A stretch of 64,000 bases of DNA. Origin: Bacteroidales bacterium. Its GTDB lineage: Bacteria > Bacteroidota > Bacteroidia > Bacteroidales > UBA1715. Of the stretch, positions 10,502-20,185 are shown piece by piece (the first letter of the stretch is position 1; each line of letters begins with the position of its first letter). The position numbers and the translations under genes are program-made. The notes under the pieces are model-generated. The model was given only the letters and a program-made list of their open reading frames with translations. It made no database searches and had not been told where the DNA came from. The stretch lies in assembly GCA_016714605.1 (NCBI GenBank), contig JADKDL010000009.1, positions 95,196-159,195 of the forward strand, read 5' to 3'.

Positions 10502-13500
10502 ATGAGGTTTTGGGGAGTTATAAGTATACTGTTTTTATGTCTGAATATTATGGCACAAGATAATTTCAGATGCTACCCCGTGCCTTCTCAAAACCAATTA
10601 ACAAACAACTACATTGAATGCATTTTCACTGATAGCTATGGCTTTACATGGATTGGAACGTGGAATGGACTGAACCGATATGATGGTTTTGAATTTAAAC
10701 ACTACACTCCAACTATTTCGGAAAAAAGCAAATTTATTGGCAATTGGATTTTCGACCTAAAAGAAGATAATAATAAAAATATTTGGATTGCTACCAATTA
10801 CGGATTGTTTGTTTACAACAGAAAAATAGATAAAATTGATTATGTAAAATCATTTGGCGGGAGTATTTTTTCAATTGAAATTACTGACAATGGATTAATG
10901 TGGGCTGGTACAGATAAAGGTCTTTTACTTTTTAATATTGAAAATAGAACTATTGTCAACGACTTCAAAAAAGCAAATACCGAATTTCCACTTGAAATTG
11001 CCGATATAGCAATTGACAAACAAAATAACTTATGGTTAGGAACCAGAAAAAATGGTTTTGTTTGTTTTAATACTTCACGAGAAAAATTTCACTATTTCAA
11101 CAAAAATAATACTGAAATAAGAATTTCAATACCTACGGTACATTCTGTAGCTTTTGATTTAGACAGTAATTTTTGGATTGGTTCAATGGGTGGTGGTGCA
11201 TACAAGCTTGATACCGTCAGTGGAAAACTTACAAATTACAAACACAATCCGGACAATAATAAATCTATTGGCAGCAACGATGTGTATTCTATATGTATTG
11301 ACAGCCTAAACAACGATGTTTGGCTTTCGTGTATAAATGGGTATCTGAATAAGATTACAAAAGATAATGAGATTGTTCGATTTGAATACAACCCACGTAA
11401 ACCTGAAGATTTCCATACAGTTTCTGTAAGTTACTTACAACCCGATGGTAATGGAAACTATTGGATAGGAACGCACGGGCAAGGGCTTTTTTTATACAAT
11501 AAAACTACAAACAAAATTACTAGTAATATTCTCACCGTTGGTCTAACCAACAAATCGTTTACCCAAGTTACAGGGTTTGCCGAGATTGATTCTGTTACAA
11601 TAGCCATAGGTACCGATGGAAACGGTATATGGGAATATAATACCAAAGATGGGTTTGTGAGAAATGTAAAAAAAGGATTTTCAAGTTTAGCAATATTATC
11701 ATTATTAAAAGACACGCTCACAGGCAATATTTGGGCAACGACTTGGGGTGGTGGTATTATTGAACTAAATAAAAAACTTGAAATCCAAAATATTTTAAGA
11801 ATGAATACTGAAACTAAACAAGGCCTAACTGCCGACGATAGTAAAAGTTTATTTATTAACAATGAAAAGGTAATAATTTCGACACACGGATTCGGCTATT
11901 GTACCTTCAACAAGAAAACAAAATTATTTGAACCTACTAAGAATATGAAAGTTCCGGTATGGAACAACTCTGTAATAAAAGATAAAAGAAATAGAACTTG
12001 GTTTGCGTGCTATGGTGGTGTTTATAAATTTGAAAATGATTCCATTACTCACTACTCTAACACTGAAAGCAACGAAAAATTGTCAAGCAATAGCGTATTA
12101 GTGGTCTTTGAAGATAATAGAAATGGAATATGGGCACTTACAGAATTAGGTGTTGACTATTATAATGAAACCACACAAACATTTGAACATATATTGTGTC
12201 AAGATGATATACATGTAACCTTTAAATCAATAGTTCAAGACGATAATGGACTGTTTTGGATTGGTACAGACAAGGGAATATATAGTTATGATTTTAATCA
12301 AAAGAAAATAATCAAAAATATAAACAAACACGATGGTCTTGTTGGCAACAATTGTATACAAAATGCTTTATTTAAAGCTTCTGACGGAACTATTTTTATA
12401 GGTTTAGATAATGGATTCTCATTTTTTCATCCAGATAGTTTAATTGAATCTAAAGAAAAACCTGAAATTTTCATTGTAGATTATTTTATTAATAATGTAT
12501 TACAAATAACCATTCAAGGTACAGAACACCCCAAACACATACAGAGCAGTGATAGTCTGGTATTAGATTATTCGAGAAATACAATCTCTATTAAATTTTC
12601 AGGCAATAAAATTGTTATACCCGAAAATATTAGTTACAGATATATGCTCAAAGGTTTTAATGATAATTGGATAAATCTAGATAAAGAAAGAATAATTTCA
12701 CTTACAAACATTCCACCCGGTAGCTACAAACTCATTATTGAAGGAAGATCAAAATCTGGTTATATCGGCAATAATTTCAATGGTCTGACTATAGTAATAA
12801 AACCGCTTTGGTGGCAAAGTTGGTGGTTTTATTCTATTAATGTTATTATACTTATTCTTATTGTTTTATTTATCTTAAAGATTCGTACTTACAGAATTCG
12901 TATAGAAAATGAACGCCTTGAAAATTTAATAAAAGAACGTACATCTGAATTATTCTTGGCAAACACAAAATTATCTGAACAAAAAGAAGAGTTAAAAAGC
13001 AGTAATGAACATTTATCAGCAAATCAAAAAATAATTCAGTCTAAAAATAAAGAGCTGAACGAAAGTATTCAAACCAAAGACAAGTTAATATCTATTATTG
13101 CACATGACCTTAAAAACCCAATGAGTGCAATATTAGGCTTAGCCGAACTATTAAAAAACAAAGCTGAAACTATTGAAAGAGAGAAAATAGAAAGAATATC
13201 AACCTCTATTTACAAATCTTCAATATCAATATTAGACCAAATGGTTACCCTGCTCGACTGGGCTCGTTCGCAAACCAACAACATCTATTATTCTCCCGAA
13301 TGTTTTAATATTAATGATATTATAAAAGATACCGTTTCATTTTTGGAAGAAACAGCAAAAAACAAAGAAATTGAATTAGTAATAAAAAACTATACCCAAG
13401 AAAAAGCATATGCAGACCCAAGAATGACTGCTACTGTTATAAGAAATCTAATAAATAATGCAATAAAGTTCACCCCTAAAATGGGCAAAATTACCATCCA

Positions 13501-13756
13501 CAGCATTGTATATTATGATGAGTTACAAATTACAATAACCGACACCGGAATAGGCATTGCTCCTGAAATTGCAGAAACAATTTTTGACAGCGCTACAAAT
13601 AATACTACTTATGGCACCGAAAACGAAAAAGGTACCGGACTCGGTCTCAAAATATGTAAAGACTTTGTAGAAAAAAATAAAGGTCAGATTTCAGTAACAA
13701 GCGTTCTTGATAAAGGCACAAGTTTTACCTTTACCCTTCCTGTTTGTAAACAATGA
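10502..13756 (+). CDS. Propeller-type membrane sensor histidine kinase (two-component regulator)
   Basis: The protein is 1084 residues long. A signal peptide (RFWGVISILFLCLNIMAQ) is followed by a periplasmic region of about 650 residues with repeated regulator-propeller motifs such as YGFTWIGTWNGLNRYDG and NNLWLGTRKNGFVCF. A Y_Y_Y domain ends in NIPPGSYKLIIEG, and a membrane helix lies near residues 776-800. Then come a coiled coil, a HisKA domain (IIAHDLKNP, phospho-His near residue 867) and an HATPase domain (RNLINNAIKFTP, DTGIGIAP, GTGLGLKICKDFV). Unlike classical hybrid two-component systems it stops after the ATPase domain, without a receiver or AraC domain. It must therefore signal to a separate regulator. 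Its place after the pectate lyase suggests sensing of pectic sugars, by inference. Confidence 0.93.
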   Translation: MRFWGVISILFLCLNIMAQDNFRCYPVPSQNQLTNNYIECIFTDSYGFTWIGTWNGLNRYDGFEFKHYTPTISEKSKFIGNWIFDLKEDNNKNIWIATNYGLFVYNRKIDKIDYVKSFGGSIFSIEITDNGLMWAGTDKGLLLFNIENRTIVNDFKKANTEFPLEIADIAIDKQNNLWLGTRKNGFVCFNTSREKFHYFNKNNTEIRISIPTVHSVAFDLDSNFWIGSMGGGAYKLDTVSGKLTNYKHNPDNNKSIGSNDVYSICIDSLNNDVWLSCINGYLNKITKDNEIVRFEYNPRKPEDFHTVSVSYLQPDGNGNYWIGTHGQGLFLYNKTTNKITSNILTVGLTNKSFTQVTGFAEIDSVTIAIGTDGNGIWEYNTKDGFVRNVKKGFSSLAILSLLKDTLTGNIWATTWGGGIIELNKKLEIQNILRMNTETKQGLTADDSKSLFINNEKVIISTHGFGYCTFNKKTKLFEPTKNMKVPVWNNSVIKDKRNRTWFACYGGVYKFENDSITHYSNTESNEKLSSNSVLVVFEDNRNGIWALTELGVDYYNETTQTFEHILCQDDIHVTFKSIVQDDNGLFWIGTDKGIYSYDFNQKKIIKNINKHDGLVGNNCIQNALFKASDGTIFIGLDNGFSFFHPDSLIESKEKPEIFIVDYFINNVLQITIQGTEHPKHIQSSDSLVLDYSRNTISIKFSGNKIVIPENISYRYMLKGFNDNWINLDKERIISLTNIPPGSYKLIIEGRSKSGYIGNNFNGLTIVIKPLWWQSWWFYSINVIILILIVLFILKIRTYRIRIENERLENLIKERTSELFLANTKLSEQKEELKSSNEHLSANQKIIQSKNKELNESIQTKDKLISIIAHDLKNPMSAILGLAELLKNKAETIEREKIERISTSIYKSSISILDQMVTLLDWARSQTNNIYYSPECFNINDIIKDTVSFLEETAKNKEIELVIKNYTQEKAYADPRMTATVIRNLINNAIKFTPKMGKITIHSIVYYDELQITITDTGIGIAPEIAETIFDSATNNTTYGTENEKGTGLGLKICKDFVEKNKGQISVTSVLDKGTSFTFTLPVCKQ

Positions 13757-13912
13757 TATATTTCACTCACTTAAGTAATTTTAAATAACTCTTTTTGTTG
13801 TTGTTTTTAATAAAAAATGATGTATTCTTGAATTTGAATAAAGTGAAATTTACTTTTTGCTTTAAAATTCTTCAAGAATATTTTATGTAGGTAAAATTAA
13901 AAGAAATAACAC

Positions 13913-14800
13913 ATGAAATCGCTATTAAATATCTTTGTAATACTGTTTTATTCCTTGCAGTTATTTGGGCAATCAGAACAACAAACAATAGTCGGATTCA
14001 GATATGTTCCAAAAGGGACTTTTACCATGAATGTAGTTTCAAACAATAATAATCAAACCACCTCTGAAACCATAGCAATGACCTCGTTTTATATGAGTCA
14101 AGAAATTACTAATAAGGAATACAGAGAATTTGTTGAATATGCAAATGCAAACCCCAGTAAATTTCTAACGTATTCGCAGATAAAACGCATTGTTGTTGCC
14201 GATTCAATTTCGGGCATAAAGAAAGACTCCATTTATTCGAAACGTACATTTGTTAAATATTCACAAATACTTAATGATTTGATAGACTCTACCATATTGG
14301 AACGAGAAGTTGGTAAATATAAAAATTATTTTACCGATACTGCTTATAATAATTATCCGGTTGTGGGGGTTTCGCAAAAGGCAGCTACATACTATTGTGT
14401 TTGGCGCACCGAGACCGAAAACAACCTATTAAAACAAGAGGGTAAGCCTAGTATTCCCGAATACAGATTACCAACCGAAGAGGAATGGGCTTATGTGGCT
14501 TCGCAGCCTGAAATGAGTAAATCAAATAAAATTGTTTACAACACACTTTCTGCTGTAAAAATTGGCATACTAAATCTCTATGGTTTATATAATTTTTCTT
14601 GTAATATTTCAGAATGGACGGCTTCATTCCCAAAAACAAACTGGTCTAAACTCACCGAATCTAAAGAACAAGCTATTGAGACAAGAATAGCCAGAGGCGG
14701 TTCATGGAAAACGAATCAAGACATAAACCTCAGTTATGAACTCGATCAGAACACCAAAACAAACTATATTGGTTTTAGATTAGTTCGTGCTTTTCAATAA
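13913..14800 (+). CDS. Secreted FGE/SUMF1-like (GldK/GldJ-type) protein
   Basis: A signal peptide (KSLLNIFVILFYSLQLFGQ) precedes a formylglycine-generating-enzyme fold: FRYVPKGTFTMNV, MSQEITNKEYREFV, YPVVGVSQKAATYYCVWR, YRLPTEEEWAYVA, CNISEWTA, and RIARGGSWK..YIGFRLVRA. The fold is shared by sulfatase-modifying enzymes and by gliding/T9SS proteins GldJ and GldK. There is no lipobox Cys after the signal peptide, and the paired catalytic cysteines of true formylglycine enzymes are not evident. It is therefore more likely a structural or binding protein. It lies 156 bases after the sensor kinase on the same strand. Confidence 0.8.
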   Translation: MKSLLNIFVILFYSLQLFGQSEQQTIVGFRYVPKGTFTMNVVSNNNNQTTSETIAMTSFYMSQEITNKEYREFVEYANANPSKFLTYSQIKRIVVADSISGIKKDSIYSKRTFVKYSQILNDLIDSTILEREVGKYKNYFTDTAYNNYPVVGVSQKAATYYCVWRTETENNLLKQEGKPSIPEYRLPTEEEWAYVASQPEMSKSNKIVYNTLSAVKIGILNLYGLYNFSCNISEWTASFPKTNWSKLTESKEQAIETRIARGGSWKTNQDINLSYELDQNTKTNYIGFRLVRAFQ

Positions 14801-14819
14801 GCTTTTTATCAAAAAAAAG

Positions 14820-14856
14820 CTCAATCATTACACAACTGATTTATGCAATGATTGAG
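14820..14856. terminator. Hairpin between convergent genes
   Basis: A 10-bp stem, ctcaatcatt at 14820-14829 and aatgattgag at 14847-14856, sits between two convergent genes. An A run lies to its left and a T-rich stretch to its right, so it could stop transcription in both directions. Confidence 0.6.
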
Positions 14857-14864
14857 ACATTTCG

Positions 14865-17015
14865 TTATTTTGCTTTTATAAAATAAGCTTCGCCAGACTT
14901 AAATGAATTAATACTATTGTTTGTAGAATTGGGAATCCAAAAGCCATCGAAACTTTTTATTACTGAACAATTTGTTGCATTGAAATAATCGGAAAATGGG
15001 GTTTCTGTTTGGAACGGACAACCGATTAAAATCCAATTTGAAAATGCGGGAATTTGAAAATTTGAAAATGAAATGGGCGTACCTATGATTGATAATGTTC
15101 CCCCTGTATTCATATTCACCACATAACCTTCGCCGGGTAGTATTGATTGCAATGAATTGAAATATTCAGGTTGGTTTTTACGCCAAAATGAATCCATGTT
15201 TTTTATTTCCAATACATCCAATCCAGCAAACAAAGTTGCTATCGTTGTTGATTGGGGCATTACATTTATCGAAAACAAATTCCAACCTTTTTGTAGAGAG
15301 ATATTTTGTGTAATCGTTTTTTGAATACAATCGGTCACGGACAAAGATGAACCAAAAGCAATTTGGTCAAAATTTGGCGCACCATCTTCGGTAAGAGATT
15401 CTAGAGCAATATCATTAACACCCAGAAGAAAATTAATAGGAATTGCTACTTCGCGCCATACAGTCCAGCTTCCGGTAGGTGGCAGATTTATTGATGCTTG
15501 CTGAATACTTCCATTTACATACAAAGCACAGTTTCTGTTAGTAGTACCACCATTAGCATATCGCATATAAATACTATCTACCCCTTTAGCAAATCTCAAA
15601 AGTTTAAAATTTAAACCATTACCAATCCCATTTCTTATATTCAGATACGCCTCACCAGCATATCCGGCATGCGTTTTTTCAATCACACCGTCATAAGCAC
15701 AAGCTTGTTCGGCCTCAAAACCTGCTCGAGCACAAGGCGACAAGCCCGTAGTACCACCCACACAAGTTCCGCAATAATCTAAATAGGCTTCACCATTTAC
15801 AACACCTTTGCAGTCGACAGTTGCTTTTTGCAGATAGAAATCGTCGGCACAACTAACGCCGGTACCCGAAGCTTGATAATAAAACAACCGAGCAGTTGTA
15901 GTACTTGCACCAGTAGTAAAAACTATTTCTTTATTTTGCCAAGTCGTCGTTGAAACAGTTGCAGTAAGCTGACCTGTACCACCAAAATCTTTTACACCAA
16001 GCATTGAACTGGGCGTACCAGAAGCTAATTTGCCCCAACCACCAAACACATAGGTAGTATTTGGTTCAACCTCTACCAAACGCTCACTAGAACTAGGACT
16101 TTGCGACAATTTCATTCCATAACTACCATTTCTGCTGCAATCATTGGTCACTTGAACATTATTCCAACTGCCCCATTGTAGAAGCTTTCCTGCCTCCATA
16201 TCCATATTATCGGTAGCATTAAGGTCTTTCTGCCAAACTTTCACATAATCGCACTCATACGTAGTAGGAAATGTAGCACCCGCAGGCGGATTACCAGCCC
16301 AACCACCTACCGCAAGATTTATAATTAGAAACATATTCTTGCCTTGCGCAGCCTCGCTCTTACCTGTATATGAAGCCACACGATTTCCATCGAAATAGAA
16401 ATCCATATAATTGGGTCCCCAATCTACACCGTAGGTATGAAACCCAGCCGATTTATCCACACCGTTATGTTGTCCGCCAAAACTAGCTTCATTTTGCCAA
16501 TCAGGTCCGTAATGATAGTAATAATGATGATTGGTTCTAGCAGCCGGCACTTCAAGAATATCAATTTCAGGCGGCCATTCGCCACTGGCATTGAGCGTCC
16601 AGAATGCAGGCCAAGTACCCAAGGTAGAAGACATCTTAAACCGTCCCTCTACATAACCGTAGGTAAACTCGAACTTGCCCTTGGTATTAACAGCCCCACT
16701 GGTATAATCGTAACTCAAATAGCCAAACTGATCATAATATTTATCTGTACCGGCAGGAGCACTCGGATGTCGTTTATCTATGGCTGTGAGCTTAAGCGTT
16801 CCACCATTCACCTTTACCTGCTCCTTATCCATATAAGCTCTGTGATTATGTGTATTGCCCCAAGAGTAGTTATACCCCCATTTGGTTTGATCGAGGGTAG
16901 TGCCATCAAAACCATCTTCGAATACCAGTTTCCAAGCACCATTGCCCGGTTGAGAATATATATTTGTAGTAAAAAATACCAAACACAAAACCACGGTATA
17001 ATAAAAAATCTTCAT
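14865..17015 (-). CDS. Secreted GH16 beta-glucanase with carbohydrate-binding domains and two-repeat C-terminal domain
   Basis: The start at 17015 is chosen because MKIFYYTVVLCLVFFTTNIY begins a clean signal peptide; the frame stays open 19 codons upstream. The GH16 domain has WKLVFEDGFDG, YGYVEGRFKM, the catalytic signature PEIDILEV (E-x-D-x-x-E) and a VKVWQKD end. These enzymes cut beta-1,3(4)-glucans such as laminarin or lichenan. A CBM4-like segment (AGKLLQWGSWNNVQVTND) and a CBM6/35-like segment (CAYDGVIEKTHAGYAGEAYL to APNFDQIAF) follow. The last 140 residues form a duplicated domain (GWNLFSINVMP and SNWILIGCPF) shared with the pectate lyase and esterase of this window. No classical T9SS tail is present. 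Confidence 0.92.
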   Translation of the reverse strand: MKIFYYTVVLCLVFFTTNIYSQPGNGAWKLVFEDGFDGTTLDQTKWGYNYSWGNTHNHRAYMDKEQVKVNGGTLKLTAIDKRHPSAPAGTDKYYDQFGYLSYDYTSGAVNTKGKFEFTYGYVEGRFKMSSTLGTWPAFWTLNASGEWPPEIDILEVPAARTNHHYYYHYGPDWQNEASFGGQHNGVDKSAGFHTYGVDWGPNYMDFYFDGNRVASYTGKSEAAQGKNMFLIINLAVGGWAGNPPAGATFPTTYECDYVKVWQKDLNATDNMDMEAGKLLQWGSWNNVQVTNDCSRNGSYGMKLSQSPSSSERLVEVEPNTTYVFGGWGKLASGTPSSMLGVKDFGGTGQLTATVSTTTWQNKEIVFTTGASTTTARLFYYQASGTGVSCADDFYLQKATVDCKGVVNGEAYLDYCGTCVGGTTGLSPCARAGFEAEQACAYDGVIEKTHAGYAGEAYLNIRNGIGNGLNFKLLRFAKGVDSIYMRYANGGTTNRNCALYVNGSIQQASINLPPTGSWTVWREVAIPINFLLGVNDIALESLTEDGAPNFDQIAFGSSLSVTDCIQKTITQNISLQKGWNLFSINVMPQSTTIATLFAGLDVLEIKNMDSFWRKNQPEYFNSLQSILPGEGYVVNMNTGGTLSIIGTPISFSNFQIPAFSNWILIGCPFQTETPFSDYFNATNCSVIKSFDGFWIPNSTNNSINSFKSGEAYFIKAK

Positions 17016-17174
17016 TCTTATATTTTTAAATGTTTTTAATGAAACTAATTTCATTAAATCAAATTCAGCCACGTTACAATTAGTAACTTAAATATAAGAA
17101 TATTTCTTAATATTAACCCACTTAAATTCAATTCATTTATCTATAATTAATGTTGCAGGGAGTAGTGAATTTTA

Positions 17175-17370
17175 TTTTTATCCTCCAGCTAAAGCAGGAG
17201 GCAATTCATTGAATAGGCCAGTTGCTTTAGTCTATTAAAAAAAGAGAAAGGCTTTTATTGCTTACGCATGTGTCTTCACTGACGTTGGCAAAGTTGCTGA
17301 TATTCTTGAATTAGAACAATATGAATTGCCGTTCGGCTTCAGCCAACGATTTAAAAATAATATTAAAAGC
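17175..17370. repeat. Composite dispersed repeat (copy 1)
   Basis: The module tcctccagctaaagcaggag (17181-17200), a short palindrome, is followed by gcaattcatt and a gctttagtctatt block. The module gtgtcttcactgacgttggc (about 17270) and a block around gaacaatatgaattgc come next. The first and last blocks recur at 21700-21775. The first block also recurs at 44692-44720 and 60121-60150. Confidence 0.75.
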
Positions 17371-17460
17371 GGCTTTAGCTAAAATTGATTATGATAATTA
17401 ATAATTGCAAAATCTCTAAATTATAAACTAGAAAAATAAATATTCAGCTACATCAACTAC

Positions 17461-17508
17461 CAATAAGCAAGAACCTGTTAAGCCAACTTAACGGGTTATT
17501 GCTTATTG
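17461..17508 (-). terminator. Long hairpin downstream of vWA gene
   Basis: The sequence forms caataagcaa-g-aacctgttaag-ccaa-cttaacgggtt-a-ttgcttattg, a stem of more than 20 bp with one wobble pair. It lies 52 bases past the stop of the vWA gene on the minus strand and is a likely transcription end. Confidence 0.65.
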
Positions 17509-17559
17509 TATTAAATATAAAGAGTAGCTAGTAAATTTTTACTTGTGCTATTTTGCCAT

Positions 17560-19470
17560 TTATTCTTTTAAGTTTATTCCTTTTTGAAATCCAGCAATTC
17601 TAATCAAATTAACAAATTCATTTCTATAACCTTCTTTATCTTGTCCTTTGGCATTAAGTGCCAGTTCTAATGCCGACTCAAAAGAAGCTGTTCCTTTATG
17701 TTGTGAATCTCTCAACAACATTCCAAACTCAGCTACTGCCGCAGAAAATCTGAAATTATTAGAAGTATTTTCTAATTGTGTCAATTCATTTTTTACAGAT
17801 TGTTCTATAAGTAAACTTACCTTTTCAGTTGGTTCTTTATATCTCAATTTCATAGTTATAAGATCATTGCTTTGTGTAGCTTCTGCGGTAAGGGCACTTG
17901 TTTGATATTTTAATCCTTTTACACTATCTTTTTTATTTACAGGAATAATCTCATAAAGAGCAGTCACGGTATGACCTGCACCCATTTCGCCAGCATCTTT
18001 TTTGTCGTTGTCAAAATCTTCGGTATTTAGTAATCTGTTTTCATACCCTATCAGTCTATATTTAGACACAAAGTAAGGATTAAATTCTAACTGAAATTTT
18101 ACATCTTTTGCTATGGTAAACAGTGTTCCTCCAAATTCGTTTACAAGCACTTTTTTTGCTTCCATCAAATTGTCAATATATGAATAGTTACCGTTTCCTT
18201 TATCTGCAATAATTTCCATTTTATCATCTTGGTAATCACCCATACCAAAACCAAGCACCGATATTGCAATACCTTTTTCTCGTTCGGTTTCTATCAATCT
18301 TTCCATTTCGGCATTACTAGAAGCACCAACATTAAAATCGCCATCGGTAGCAAGAATGATTCTATTATTTCCACCCTTAATGAAGTTTTCCTCTGCTACT
18401 TTGTATGCCAACATGAGTCCTGCGCCACCAGCAGTAGATCCGCCTGCCTGCAATACATCTAGACTGTTTATAATAGCTTCTTTATTATCGCAAGAGGTTG
18501 AAGGGAGTACCAAACCGGAACTTCCGGCATAAACAACTATTGCAACCCTGTCTATAGGTCTTAATTGTTTTACTAATAATGTTAATGATGATTTAAGTAA
18601 TGGTAGTTTTTCCGTTGAATTCATTGAGCCGGAAACATCTAATAAAAAGACAATATTTGAAGCAGGTAATTTATCAATATCAATATTTTTTCCTTGTAAA
18701 CCAACGTGTAACAGATAGTGAGAAGGATTCCATGGGCAAACCGACAACTCTGTATTAATAGAAAACGGTTTTTCACCCTCCGGTTGTGGATAGTCATAAT
18801 TAAAATAGTTGATCATCTCTTCTATTCTTACTGCATCTACAGGAGGTAAGCCGCCATTGGTAATATACCTTCTTACATTGCTGTATGCAGCCTTGTCAAC
18901 ATCTATAGAGAAGGTGGATAATGGATTAGAGTGAACTTCAGAGAAGCCATTTTCATGAATTGGGGTGTAGCCTTCGGTATTTGACGGTTCCTGTTGCTCT
19001 CTTATATTTGAATTTACCTGGACTCCCGCTGCTTTCCCTTGTAATGCCTGATCTACGCCTAAAACAGAATGAGGGTTTATATATCCCAAATTACATGAAG
19101 ATATTGATGAGGTAACATCTTCTTTTTTAATTACACCATAACCTATTTTTACAATTTGATCAAGTTCCTTAACATCTTCTTTTAAGATAACATTGATTTT
19201 TTTCTGATTTCCTATTTTAATTTTTTGATATAAATAACCTATATAAGAAAACACTAATTCAGAAGCTTCACTTTCTACATTTATTGAATAGTTTCCATCA
19301 AAGTCTGATGTAGTTCCATTTGTTGTCCCTACCTCAGTAATACATGCTCCAATTAATGGATCACCAGTTGTGCCATCGATAACAGTACCTGTAATAATAA
19401 TTGCATTACAATGAAAAGCACTCATGAGTAATGCTGTTAAAACCGAAATAAATAATACTTTTGTTTTCAT
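17560..19470 (-). CDS. vWA-domain (YfbK-type) exported protein with SusC-like N-terminal module
   Basis: A signal peptide (KTKVLFISVLTALLMSAFHC) precedes a carboxypeptidase-regulatory-like domain (GTVIDGTTGDPLIGACI..GTTNGTTSDFDGNYSI). Next comes a short piece of TonB-receptor plug (VKIGYGVIKKEDVTSSISS and GVDQALQGKAAGVQV), exactly as at the head of SusC/RagA transporters but without the barrel. The YfbK-type region follows (FSIDVDKAAYSNVRRYI), then a vWA fold with a complete metal site (FLLDVSGSMNS, GGSTAGGAG, LATDGDFNVG) and a conserved C-terminal region. It presumably acts in the periplasm or on the surface by protein-protein contact. It is divergent from a sigma/anti-sigma pair whose second gene carries the same head module. 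Confidence 0.9.
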   Translation of the reverse strand: MKTKVLFISVLTALLMSAFHCNAIIITGTVIDGTTGDPLIGACITEVGTTNGTTSDFDGNYSINVESEASELVFSYIGYLYQKIKIGNQKKINVILKEDVKELDQIVKIGYGVIKKEDVTSSISSCNLGYINPHSVLGVDQALQGKAAGVQVNSNIREQQEPSNTEGYTPIHENGFSEVHSNPLSTFSIDVDKAAYSNVRRYITNGGLPPVDAVRIEEMINYFNYDYPQPEGEKPFSINTELSVCPWNPSHYLLHVGLQGKNIDIDKLPASNIVFLLDVSGSMNSTEKLPLLKSSLTLLVKQLRPIDRVAIVVYAGSSGLVLPSTSCDNKEAIINSLDVLQAGGSTAGGAGLMLAYKVAEENFIKGGNNRIILATDGDFNVGASSNAEMERLIETEREKGIAISVLGFGMGDYQDDKMEIIADKGNGNYSYIDNLMEAKKVLVNEFGGTLFTIAKDVKFQLEFNPYFVSKYRLIGYENRLLNTEDFDNDKKDAGEMGAGHTVTALYEIIPVNKKDSVKGLKYQTSALTAEATQSNDLITMKLRYKEPTEKVSLLIEQSVKNELTQLENTSNNFRFSAAVAEFGMLLRDSQHKGTASFESALELALNAKGQDKEGYRNEFVNLIRIAGFQKGINLKE

Positions 19471-19705
19471 AATGTGTTTTTTTAGAATTAATAATTAATT
19501 TTACTACAGTATGCAGGGGTATTATTAATTCCATAAAAAAAAATAATCTTTTTTCATGTTTTTTTTCAAACAGCAGAATATCTACTGTTTACAAGATGTA
19601 TTATTTTAATAAAAAATTATCTTTTGCAATTAAAAGAACAAACATTAATAAAATTATCTTCAAACAAAGAATCTTGAAGTTCTTGGTCTCATATATAAGC
19701 CATAT

Positions 19706-20185
19706 ATGCACTTGGTGTATGGTGTCTGTTTGAAGTATTTAAAAAATCGCTCAGATGCTCAGGATGCAGTTATCGAAATATTTGAGAAATTATCTGTCGA
19801 TATTGACAAATTTGATATTGATAAAGAATTCAGAACATGGTTATATGTTGTAACCAAAAATTTCTGTCTTATGAAGCTCAGGCACGATGGGAGTGTAAAC
19901 AGAGCTTTCGAAAAAACATCACTAAATTTTATGGAAAATGATACGTTTGTGCATCCTATAGATGAAATTGAAGAAGATAGCATGAATTTATCTCCAATTT
20001 TAGCTGAATGTTTGAAAAGATTAAAAGAACAACAACGTCTTTCTATTGAACTTTTCTATTACAAGAAAATGTGTTACAAAGAAATAGCTACACAACTAAC
20101 GTTAAGCGAGAAACAAATAAAGACCGATATTCAAAATGGAAAACGAAACTTAAAAATATGTATTGAAGAATCTAGTAAGTCATGA
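19706..20185 (+). CDS. ECF-type RNA polymerase sigma factor
   Basis: Region 2 is visible as HLVYGVCLKYLKNRSDAQDA with EFRTWLYVVTKNFCLMKLR. Region 4 is ECLKRLKEQQRLSIELFYY and KEIATQLTLSEKQIKTDI. The Met at 19706 is probably internal, because the frame upstream reads LEVLGLIYKPY, which matches the family just before MHLVYG. The true start seems lost through a shift near 19670; a second frame from about 19624 reads LQLKEQTLIKL. The stop overlaps the next start by four bases (ATGA at 20182-20185). Together with the anti-sigma gene it forms a sigma/anti-sigma switch. Confidence 0.85.
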   Translation: MHLVYGVCLKYLKNRSDAQDAVIEIFEKLSVDIDKFDIDKEFRTWLYVVTKNFCLMKLRHDGSVNRAFEKTSLNFMENDTFVHPIDEIEEDSMNLSPILAECLKRLKEQQRLSIELFYYKKMCYKEIATQLTLSEKQIKTDIQNGKRNLKICIEESSKS

